Positions 17,421 through 24,545 of a stretch of 52,496 bases of DNA are shown in pieces (the first letter of the stretch is position 1; the number at the start of each line of letters is the position of its first letter). Origin of the DNA: Rubrivivax sp. Its GTDB lineage: Bacteria > Pseudomonadota > Gammaproteobacteria > Burkholderiales > Burkholderiaceae_C. The notes beneath the pieces are model-generated. The model was not told the origin of the DNA, made no database searches, and saw only the letters and a program-made list of their open reading frames with translations. A program made the position numbers and the translations under genes. The DNA lies in NCBI GenBank assembly GCA_021297985.1, contig JAJTGU010000059.1, positions 1-52,496 of the forward strand, in the 5' to 3' direction.

Positions 17421-18530
17421 TCAGTCCGCGCGGAGCCGGTCCATCAGGTCCACACCCATCTGCAGCATCAGGTGCGGCAGGTCGATCAGCACCCAGTTCT
17501 CGGTCAGCTTGCTGCCGTCATTGCGCCACCAGTCCATCACCCGCATGCCGATGGGCTGGCCGGTGGCCGGAACGCCCAGGTAGTCGCCGGTGAAGGTGGC
17601 GCGCACGCTGGGCCAACCTGTGGATCCGACGAACGGTCCTTCGGCCACCCGCGCGCGATGTCCGCGTGGACCCAGCGCGGGGCTGCTGCGGTCGGGGAAG
17701 GCATGCAGGAAAGGGGCTTGGTGGTGGCGCTGGAATCCCTTGACGCCGCGCGACGTGCCGATGCCACAGGGCCCGTACCACATCATGTTCGGATGCCAGA
17801 AGCGCGGCATGTCCATCGAGTCGAGATTCTTGCCATCAAAGGCGGCAAGGCCCGAGAACATGGCCAGCGTGATGCGCATGCTTTCAGCGCCCGCGGCCGG
17901 GTCCGTGTCGCCCAGCAGCAGCCCGTCGTGAGGGGCCGGGCCTGGGACCATCAGTTCCAGGCCGCTGCTGGGTGGCAGGATGCGCCGGCCCGCCTGACGC
18001 GCCAGATCCACGAGGTCCAGCAGCACCCTGGCCTCGGTGATCTTGCACGTGCCGTCGGGCTGCGGCTGCCAGCGGTAGAACTCGCCAAAGCGCAAGGCGG
18101 CGGGCTCGCCCGTGGCCGGGATGCCCAGCCAAGGCTGCTTGAACGTGCCCAGATAGTGGCCATGGGTGGTGACCCAGTACCCTTGCCCCGCAATGTCCCC
18201 TGGAGCGTGGCCGACCGCACCGGCAGGCGGGTTGATCCAGTCCCCACCAAAGAACAGGTCACACCGGCGTTCCAGGTCAGGAAACGCGGCTTGCAGCGGG
18301 CCGTAGAACTGCTGTGCCACCGCTTGTGGGCCGACCAGTTCGTTCAGCGGATGCGACACGTGCCAGGTGGCCTCGCGCGTGAGTTGCTCGCTCAGCGCGC
18401 GGGCCATGTCGGGGCCGGGCAGGCGTTGCAGAAGCCGCCACACATCGGACTTGGCGGCCGCCAGGAGCTCTGCAGGGGTCAATCCTGCAGTGACCGTGTG
18501 GGCAATGGCAGACGGAGGGGGCTGCAACAT
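17421..18530 (-). CDS. Tandem SnoaL/NTF2-like domain protein (copy 2)
   Basis: 369-residue soluble protein with two SnoaL-like halves, separated near residue 210. The first half contains HPLNELVGPQAVAQQFYGPL and HYLGTFKQPWLGIPATGEPA; the second repeats the pattern as YGPCGIGTSRGVKGFQ and DYLGVPATGQPIGMRVMDWW. The recurring YLG...GIPATG/GVPATG element is typical of ester-cyclase-like SnoaL proteins. The start ATG at 18530 is preferred because the alternative at 18584 adds 18 low-quality residues. Transcribed leftward and divergent from the TonB receptor, it shares the operator at 18636-18651. It ends 119 bases before the HisD-like start, and operator 17332-17347 lies in that gap, so it may be its own transcription unit. 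Confidence 0.8.
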   Translation of the reverse strand: MLQPPPSAIAHTVTAGLTPAELLAAAKSDVWRLLQRLPGPDMARALSEQLTREATWHVSHPLNELVGPQAVAQQFYGPLQAAFPDLERRCDLFFGGDWINPPAGAVGHAPGDIAGQGYWVTTHGHYLGTFKQPWLGIPATGEPAALRFGEFYRWQPQPDGTCKITEARVLLDLVDLARQAGRRILPPSSGLELMVPGPAPHDGLLLGDTDPAAGAESMRITLAMFSGLAAFDGKNLDSMDMPRFWHPNMMWYGPCGIGTSRGVKGFQRHHQAPFLHAFPDRSSPALGPRGHRARVAEGPFVGSTGWPSVRATFTGDYLGVPATGQPIGMRVMDWWRNDGSKLTENWVLIDLPHLMLQMGVDLMDRLRAD

Positions 18531-18635
18531 GAATTGGGCAGTGCCAGCAGGCTCGAGACCGGACCGCGATTCTGTGGCCAGCACGCACCAAGGCGGGCGA
18601 CATCAGGGTTTACCTCGGCCTCAGTTGTTGCAAAC

Positions 18636-18651
18636 TTGCATACGCTTGCAA
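18636..18651. promoter_or_regulatory. Candidate LacI-type operator between divergent genes
   Basis: TTGCATACGCTTGCAA: perfect TTGCA/TGCAA arms around TACGCT, with a central CG. It is placed between the SnoaL-like gene (start 18530, leftward) and the TonB receptor gene (start 18705, rightward), so one site can serve both promoters. Its near copy at 17332-17347 precedes the HisD-like operon. A further TTGCAAAC half-site lies just upstream at about 18628. I found no convincing -35/-10 pair by eye in either direction. Confidence 0.65.
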
Positions 18652-18704
18652 TGCCGCAGCCCGTTGCGGCCTGACCTCTTCATCTCTTGATCCGGAGAAA
18701 ACCG

Positions 18705-21389
18705 ATGAATCCCTCAGCCTGTGCCCCGGTCCTCGCAACCACGCGGCTGTCGCGCGCCTTGGCGCTGGCGTTCGGCGCCTGGGGCCTGATGGGTGTGGGC
18801 GTTGCATCGGCCCAGGGCGCGTCGGCCGCGCCGGCGGCAGACCGCGGCGAGCTCACCACCATCACCATCACGGCCAACCGTCGCATCGAGGACCAGCAGA
18901 AGGTCGGCGTGTCCGTCACCGCGCTGTCGTCAGAACGGCTGGCCGAGCGCAACATCGTCGACCTGTCGCAGATCGAAGGCCTGTCGCCTGGCTTCACGTT
19001 CGGCAAGTCGGGCGTGGACGCGCGTCCCGCCATCCGGGGTGTGCGCACGGAGAACGTGGCCGTCAATGCCGACACCACCATCGGCTTCTTTGTTGACGGC
19101 ATCTACAAGTCGCGTGCCCAGCAGGCCATGCTGGGCTTTGTCGATGTGGGCCGGGTGGAGATCCAACGGGGGCCCCAGGGCACACTGTTCGGCCGCAACA
19201 CCTTCGGCGGCAACATCGTCATCTCGACCAACGCGCCCGATCCTGGCGCTTTCGAGGCCAATGGCAACCTGACCTTGGGCAGCTTCGGCAAGAGGCGTGT
19301 TGACGGAGCCGTCAACGTGCCGGTTTCGGGAAGCACGGCGTTCCGGCTGGCCGCAGCGATCGAAAAGTCCGACCCCTGGGTCAAGAACGACTTCAACCCC
19401 GGCGCGGGTCTGTTTGACCAGGACCTGACCTTCGTACGGGGCAGCGTGGGCTTCAAGCCCATGAAGGGCCTGGATGTGGTGCTGCGAGCCGACAGCACGC
19501 GGCAGAAGGGCAACGGCGGTTCAGCCTTTGGCTACAAGCTGGTGGGCACCTATGTGCACACCCCTTCATGCCAGCAGCTCTTCAACACCACCTTCACGCC
19601 CATCAACTCGCGCGGCGGCAACCGTGACGCGGTCAACGACTGCACCCGCACGCAAGGCGCCGGTGACGGCACTGGCGGCAATGCCACCGGAACATCGGTG
19701 GACCTGGGTGTCCCGCTGTACAAGCCGGGCCAGATGGACCGCATCAACAATGACTACCAAAGCTTCCTGAAGCTGAAGGACACCAATCTGTCGGCTGACG
19801 TGAGCCTGCGGTTGCCGGCCTTCACGCTGAAGTCCATCACCGGCTACGCCGACTTTGACGCCGAGCGTTCACAGGACACCGACTTCTCGGCCTCCACCAT
19901 CGGGTTGGACTACCAGCGCACGGCCGCAAAGACGCTGTCGCAGGAGTTCCAGATCCTGTCCGAAGGCGCTGGCGCCCTGGGCTACGTGGCCGGCGTCTAC
20001 CTGTTCAAGGACGAACTGACGGGTCTGTTCATCAACCAGCAATTGCCGCGCACGATCCGCTCTGAAGCCTTGGTCGCGCCTTTGTCGTTGGCGCAGAACG
20101 GCGGTGGCTTCTACGACCTGCAGAAGCCGGAAACCGACTCCACGGCGGTGTACGGGCAACTGAGTCTGCGCGCTTCAGATGCTCTGACCGTGACAGCCGG
20201 CGCGCGCTACACCCGGGACAAGAAGTCCTTCCGGTTTGCCAATGCCGACTCCGTGCTGCCACTCAACGCTTCAGGCGCACCCAATGGCCTGCTCATCGGC
20301 TTGGGCACGCCAATGCCGGCTGACTCGGCGTTTGGCAGCGCTGGCGTCACCAATTGCACGGGCAGCAATGCGCAGCCAGGCTTCAACTGTCTGCCGGGCA
20401 CCAACACCCGGGTGGGCGGCACCTACAGCGACGCCACCTTCAGCAAGGCCACCGGCCGCCTGGCGGTGGACTACAAGCTGTCGGCCAGCCAACTGGTGTT
20501 TGCAACGGTCTCCACAGGCTTCCGCTCGGGTGGCTTCAATTCCGGCCAGGCCCTGGAGTCGGTGCGCACCTTCAAGCCTGAAGAGGTGACGGCGTTTGAA
20601 GTCGGCTCGAAGAACCGCTTCCTGGGCAACACGTTGCAGGTCAACGCTGCGGTTTACAGCAACCAGTACACCAACCTGCAGGAGCAGCGCCAGGTCGCCA
20701 TCGGCGCCACCACGGTCTCCGTGATCTTCAACGCCGCCAAGGCCAAGGCCAACGGCTTCGAACTCGACACCGAATGGCGCGCCACGCCGCAGCTCACGCT
20801 GGGCGGTACGCTGACCCTGCTGGACGCCAAGTACACCAGCTTCCCCGACGTGGCCTTGCCCTTTGGCACGTCCATCCTGGTGGCGGATCCTTCGTCGAAC
20901 GCGCCGCAACTGGATGCCAACGGTGTCGTCATCGCGCCGGCCGGCCAGCGCCGCTTGTTTGCGCCGGGCTACCAGTGCGGCGTGGTGCCCGGCACCGGTG
21001 GCGCAGGGCAACCGGCCGCCGCCTTTGGCTGCGATCTCAGCGGCAAGCGCCTGCCTTACAGCCCCGAGCAGCAGGTGTCGGCCTTCGTCAAGTACGACAT
21101 CAACCTGGGCAAGATGGGGGTCATCACCCCGCTGCTGGCCGTGAACTACTCCAGTGGCTTCTTCGGCCAGCCCAGCAATGCCAATGTCGAAAAGCAGGGC
21201 GCCTACACCAAGGCGGACTTCAAGCTGAACTGGAAGGTGAGCGAGACCATGGCCGTGCAGGCGTACGTCGACAACCTGACGGACAAGCAGACCATCAACC
21301 GCTTTGTCTGGGGCGGTGGCGGTGCCTTGCAGGCCAGCGGTGCCATGCCGCGGACCTTCGGCCTGCGCTTGTCGTACGCGCTGTTCTGA
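18705..21389 (+). CDS. TonB-dependent outer-membrane receptor
   Basis: 894-residue TonB-dependent receptor. A signal peptide (about 1-37) ends at GVASAQG. The plug domain has TITITANRRIEDQQKVGVSV and LSSERLAERNI, then FVDGIYKSRAQQAMLGFVDVGRVEIQRGPQGTLF-type plug signatures (broken here into VGRVEIQRGPQGTLFGRNTF). The barrel follows with a C-terminal PRTFGLRLSYALF ending in Phe, as outer-membrane proteins do. The ATG at 18705 is preceded by GGAGAAAA with correct spacing, so it is preferred over the TTG at 18687. This subclass is common for plant-derived aromatics, oligosaccharides and other large or scarce nutrients. It presumably imports the substrate of the module, and is followed 28 bases later by the MetE-like gene. 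Confidence 0.93.
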   Translation: MNPSACAPVLATTRLSRALALAFGAWGLMGVGVASAQGASAAPAADRGELTTITITANRRIEDQQKVGVSVTALSSERLAERNIVDLSQIEGLSPGFTFGKSGVDARPAIRGVRTENVAVNADTTIGFFVDGIYKSRAQQAMLGFVDVGRVEIQRGPQGTLFGRNTFGGNIVISTNAPDPGAFEANGNLTLGSFGKRRVDGAVNVPVSGSTAFRLAAAIEKSDPWVKNDFNPGAGLFDQDLTFVRGSVGFKPMKGLDVVLRADSTRQKGNGGSAFGYKLVGTYVHTPSCQQLFNTTFTPINSRGGNRDAVNDCTRTQGAGDGTGGNATGTSVDLGVPLYKPGQMDRINNDYQSFLKLKDTNLSADVSLRLPAFTLKSITGYADFDAERSQDTDFSASTIGLDYQRTAAKTLSQEFQILSEGAGALGYVAGVYLFKDELTGLFINQQLPRTIRSEALVAPLSLAQNGGGFYDLQKPETDSTAVYGQLSLRASDALTVTAGARYTRDKKSFRFANADSVLPLNASGAPNGLLIGLGTPMPADSAFGSAGVTNCTGSNAQPGFNCLPGTNTRVGGTYSDATFSKATGRLAVDYKLSASQLVFATVSTGFRSGGFNSGQALESVRTFKPEEVTAFEVGSKNRFLGNTLQVNAAVYSNQYTNLQEQRQVAIGATTVSVIFNAAKAKANGFELDTEWRATPQLTLGGTLTLLDAKYTSFPDVALPFGTSILVADPSSNAPQLDANGVVIAPAGQRRLFAPGYQCGVVPGTGGAGQPAAAFGCDLSGKRLPYSPEQQVSAFVKYDINLGKMGVITPLLAVNYSSGFFGQPSNANVEKQGAYTKADFKLNWKVSETMAVQAYVDNLTDKQTINRFVWGGGGALQASGAMPRTFGLRLSYALF

Positions 21390-21417
21390 CCCCGCCTTGA
21401 CCGACCGACCTGTGGCC

Positions 21418-22542
21418 ATGCCGCGCTTGCAAACCACCCACGTCGGCAGTCTGCCGCGTAGCCAGGGCGTCGTTGATCAGATCTTTGCCCGGGAGAAGGG
21501 CGAGCCGGTGGATGAGGCCACCTTCGACGCCATCATGGCCGCGGCCATCGACGCTTGCGTCGCGCGCCAGGTGGCGGCGGGCGTCGACATCGTCAGCGAT
21601 GGCGAGATGAGCAAGATCAGCTACGCGACCTACATCAAGGACCGCTACACCGGCTTCGACGGCGACAGTCCCCGGCGCACACCGGCTGATCTGCAGGACT
21701 ATCCGGGCTTTCTGGAGCGCTTGCGCACGAGCGGTGGCACGCCGACCTATCGCCGCCCGTGCTGTGTGGGGCCCATCGCGGTCAAGACCCTGGAGCCGCT
21801 GTACAAGGACATTGCACACCTGAAGGCCGCAGCGGCAAGGCATGGCGCGCGACAGATGTTCATGAATGCCGCATCGCCGGGTGTCGTGGCGCTGTTTCAA
21901 CCCAACCAGCACTACGCCGACGACGACGCCTATCTTGAAGCGCTGGCCCATGCGCTGCGCCACGAGTACCACGCCATTGTCGATGCCGGCCTGATCCTGC
22001 AGATCGACTCGCCGGACCTGGGCCTGGGTCGGCACATGATGTTCAAGGAACTGGACGAAGCGGCCTATCTGGCCCGGATCGAAAAGCACGTCGAGGCCTT
22101 GAACTTTGCGCTGGTGGCGCTGCCCGCCGATCGGGTGCGCATGCACGTGTGCTGGGGCAACTACGAAGGTCCGCACCACAAGGACGTGCCGCTGGCCACC
22201 ATCCTGCCCACCGTCTTGAAGGCCAAGCCGCAGGGTTTGCTGTTCGAAACCGCCAACCCGCGGCATGGACACGAATGGGCCACGATCCGCGACATGAGGG
22301 CGTCGATCCCGCAGGACAAAGTGCTGGTTCCTGGCGTGCTGGATACGACCACCAACTTCATCGAACACCCGCAGCTCATCGCCCAGCGGCTGCAGCGTTT
22401 TGTCGACGTTGTCGGAGCCGAACGGGTGATTGCCGGCAGCGATTGCGGCTTTGGCACCTTTGCCGGGTTCGGCGCGGTGGATGAAGACATCGTCTACGCC
22501 AAGCTGGCCGCCATGGCCGAGGGCGTCTCGCGGGTGGCTTGA
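21418..22542 (+). CDS. Stand-alone MetE-like (cobalamin-independent methionine synthase C-terminal) zinc enzyme
   Basis: 374-residue single-barrel protein of the UROD/MetE-like superfamily. The N-terminus TTHVGSLPRSQ is the family start. The four zinc ligands known from MetE are all recognisable: His243 and Cys245 in MHVCWGN, Glu277 in LFETAN, and Cys343 in GSDCGFG. It is half the length of MetE (which has two barrels), and there is no methionine gene nearby. The related single-barrel enzymes include methyltransferases and epoxyalkane:coenzyme M transferase, which use zinc to activate a thiol. In this context it may demethylate, or attach or remove a thiol on, the catabolic substrate. It is transcribed with the TonB receptor and ends at the right edge of the module. 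Confidence 0.88.
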   Translation: MPRLQTTHVGSLPRSQGVVDQIFAREKGEPVDEATFDAIMAAAIDACVARQVAAGVDIVSDGEMSKISYATYIKDRYTGFDGDSPRRTPADLQDYPGFLERLRTSGGTPTYRRPCCVGPIAVKTLEPLYKDIAHLKAAAARHGARQMFMNAASPGVVALFQPNQHYADDDAYLEALAHALRHEYHAIVDAGLILQIDSPDLGLGRHMMFKELDEAAYLARIEKHVEALNFALVALPADRVRMHVCWGNYEGPHHKDVPLATILPTVLKAKPQGLLFETANPRHGHEWATIRDMRASIPQDKVLVPGVLDTTTNFIEHPQLIAQRLQRFVDVVGAERVIAGSDCGFGTFAGFGAVDEDIVYAKLAAMAEGVSRVA

Positions 22543-22586
22543 GGCGGTTTCGAGGCGAAGCGGCTGAACGCGGGGTTCTTTCCGTC

Positions 22587-22673
22587 GTGCCGGGACCCGC
22601 CAAGGAAGTGATCAACGCCGGCAACATCGTCGCCCGCTTCCGACGGGCGTGCGGTCACGCCAACGTCACCCGC
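22587..22673 (+). pseudogene. Sterol desaturase gene remnant, right flank of catabolic module
   Basis: The frame reads VPGPAKEVINAGNIV...CGHANVTR, and matches VLGFSKEVIDAYIIV...FNHANVNV of the intact desaturase gene (about 2490-2570): 12 of 22 residues over KEV to HANV are identical without gaps. At the nucleotide level AAGGAAGTGATC and GCCAACGT are shared exactly. There is no start codon context, and the reading frame runs into allA on the opposite strand. The last 19 bases overlap the 3' end of allA. Confidence 0.55.
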
Positions 22674-23149
22674 ACCCCCGCATCGAGCCCGACCTCATCG
22701 CAGTCCTCGACCGGAGCCCGGCGCTCGAGCACCGCCCATGGCCCGTCGTCCAGCGCCAGCAGGCCGTGGTGCCAGGTGCCCGCTGCAATGCGAATGCCTT
22801 GCTGGCCATCGCTGACGAAGGCCAGGCAGTCTTCGGCGCATGGCGTGGCGACGGTTGCCGGCGCGACGAGCAGCACGCAGCGGCGAGGGCCGCCCAGCGG
22901 CAGGAAGACCTGGTCCGACAGGCGGTGGCGTTCCAGCACCTGGGCGTCGAACGGAAAGCGGCGCGCCCGCGCCTCGTAGACCGCCAGCACGGCCCGGCCC
23001 GTGTCGCGATGCAGGTCCAGCGCCGGCACGGCCTCGTGGCGGCGCGAGCTGCCGGCATTGACGGCCTCGCCGCCTGCGGCAGCCGCAACCACCGAGCCGA
23101 AGGGCGCAAAGTCCGCGGCGACCAGTGGCCGCGCGAGCAGCCGGATCAC
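22655..23149 (-). CDS. allA: Ureidoglycolate lyase
   Basis: 164-residue AllA family enzyme. It splits ureidoglycolate to glyoxylate and urea at the end of purine (allantoin) breakdown. Family features: LVAADFAPFGSVV at the N-terminus, VNAGSSRRHEA, LERHRLSDQVFLPLGG, the GQQGIRIAAGTWHHGLLAL block with its paired histidines. The start is GTG at 23149 (GTGATCCGGCTG). No other allantoin gene is in the window, so it is isolated here. It is downstream of the seven-gene secretion operon on the same strand with a gap of 63 bases and may be read from it. Its 3' end overlaps the desaturase remnant. Confidence 0.88.
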   Translation of the reverse strand: MIRLLARPLVAADFAPFGSVVAAAAGGEAVNAGSSRRHEAVPALDLHRDTGRAVLAVYEARARRFPFDAQVLERHRLSDQVFLPLGGPRRCVLLVAPATVATPCAEDCLAFVSDGQQGIRIAAGTWHHGLLALDDGPWAVLERRAPVEDCDEVGLDAGVRVTLA

Positions 23150-23212
23150 GCGGCTGCGTGGCCCGCGACGGCCGCAACAGCAGTGGGGCTCATCTCGGGC
23201 GGCCTGCCGGCC

Positions 23213-24544
23213 TCAGCGTCCGAACACCTGGGTGCCACCGACGAAGCTGGAGCCCGTGTTCAGGAAGGTCGAAAACAGGATCCCCGCGGCGTCCTTGCCG
23301 GCGAAGGTGCCGGCAAAGTTGCTGCCCGCCGGCAGGAAGGCCAGGCAACCGGCGCAACTGCCGCCGGTGTAGTTGCCCCGGAAGCTGCCGGCCGCTGAAT
23401 TGGCCGCCCATTCGGCCTGGCCGCTGAGGTTGCTGAAGTTCAGGTCGCCGATCCGGAACCCCAGGGTCTGGAGCAGGATCGCGCGGTTGGCGAAGTCGAC
23501 CCGGATGCTGCCGCTCACGTCCTGCAGGCTGCCGCCGCGCGGCGTGAAGCTTGCGGTGCCGCTGCCGGGCATGCGCGGGGTGGCTTCGGCAAACATCGTG
23601 TCCACCGTGCCGAGCACCGGAGCGACGACGTTGACGCCGTTGATGCGCACGCTGGCCGATGCACCCGGCGCCGAGTTCCACTGGCCCCACTGCACCCGGG
23701 TGCCGTCGGCGAGGCTGGTCTCGCCCGACGCCACCGCCTGCGCACCGCCGCGCAGCGCCTGGAATTCGCCGGCCTCGCCCACCGCCTCGAGCACGTTGTT
23801 CGCCACCCGGAAGCGTTCGTTGCGCCACTCCTGGTTGTTGTCCAGCGTGACCGGCACACCCCCGTCGGCGGTGTAGCGGTAGGCCAGAGCCACGGCCAGG
23901 TTGGGGACGAACTGGCCGGTCGCGCCGGCTGGGTTGCTGGTGTAGGCACTGTCGTTGGCGCGCGCGGTCTCGGTGGGCGGAACGACGACGACGTTCTGGC
24001 CCGCCTGCATCGCCGCGACGGCGCGGCTGGCGTCGATCGCGTAGGTCTGCTTGCCGCGATCCACTGCGGCGCCCGCGGCGGCGGCAACAGCGGCCCGCAG
24101 CTGAACGCTGCCCCCGATGTTCACATCCGGCATGGCCTGCTGTTGTTCAACAGCCAGCGCGAAGTTCGGGTCCAACTGGGCGGCCCGCCGGAACGACTCG
24201 CGGGCCTGGGCGTATCGGCCCTGGTCCTTCAGCGACAGGCCTTCGGAAAACGCGCGGAAGGCCTCGAGGTTGGTGGTCTGGAAGCGCTCGATGCGCTGGC
24301 GGATGTCGGGTGGCAAGGACTCCAGCGGAATGCCGGCGGCCCGCAGCACGCCGAAGGTGACGGCCTTCTGGGCCCGGAACAGCGCGGCGATCTCGCCACG
24401 CTCGCTGGTGACGCCCAGGTTGCGGCCGGTGGCACTGTCGAGCACGGCGCTTTCAAGCGCAAAGCTCTGTGCCGATGCGGGGCCGGCAAGGACGGCTCCC
24501 AGGGCGGCCACCAGCGAAACGACCCAGGTCTGCAGGGTGTTCAT
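23213..24544 (-). CDS. Secreted TPR protein with C-terminal TbpB-like barrel, possible Slam cargo
   Basis: 443 residues. A Sec signal peptide (about 1-26, ending in GPASAQ) has no lipobox cysteine. A TPR-like pair covers about 90-135 (SLKDQGRYAQARESFRRAAQ). A middle Ala-rich segment (about 140-190) is followed by a domain of unknown type. The last 140 residues look like the small beta-barrel of transferrin-binding-protein-like solute-binding proteins: SGSIRVDFANRAILL, SFRGNYTGG, then GTFAGKDAAGILFSTFL and a C-terminal VFGR. That barrel is the export signal of known Slam (type XI) cargo, and a Slam-like gene is two genes upstream. I am moderately sure of the barrel and less sure of its role. 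It is one base after the FecR gene stop. It could instead be an anchor or accessory protein for the adhesin. Confidence 0.7.
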   Translation of the reverse strand: MNTLQTWVVSLVAALGAVLAGPASAQSFALESAVLDSATGRNLGVTSERGEIAALFRAQKAVTFGVLRAAGIPLESLPPDIRQRIERFQTTNLEAFRAFSEGLSLKDQGRYAQARESFRRAAQLDPNFALAVEQQQAMPDVNIGGSVQLRAAVAAAAGAAVDRGKQTYAIDASRAVAAMQAGQNVVVVPPTETARANDSAYTSNPAGATGQFVPNLAVALAYRYTADGGVPVTLDNNQEWRNERFRVANNVLEAVGEAGEFQALRGGAQAVASGETSLADGTRVQWGQWNSAPGASASVRINGVNVVAPVLGTVDTMFAEATPRMPGSGTASFTPRGGSLQDVSGSIRVDFANRAILLQTLGFRIGDLNFSNLSGQAEWAANSAAGSFRGNYTGGSCAGCLAFLPAGSNFAGTFAGKDAAGILFSTFLNTGSSFVGGTQVFGR

Positions 24545-24545
24545 G

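Noticed and set aside
6205-22673. Insertion sequence or integrase at the module edges
   Set aside because: No transposase, integrase, terminal inverted repeats or tRNA seen; the only marks are the desaturase gene fragments.
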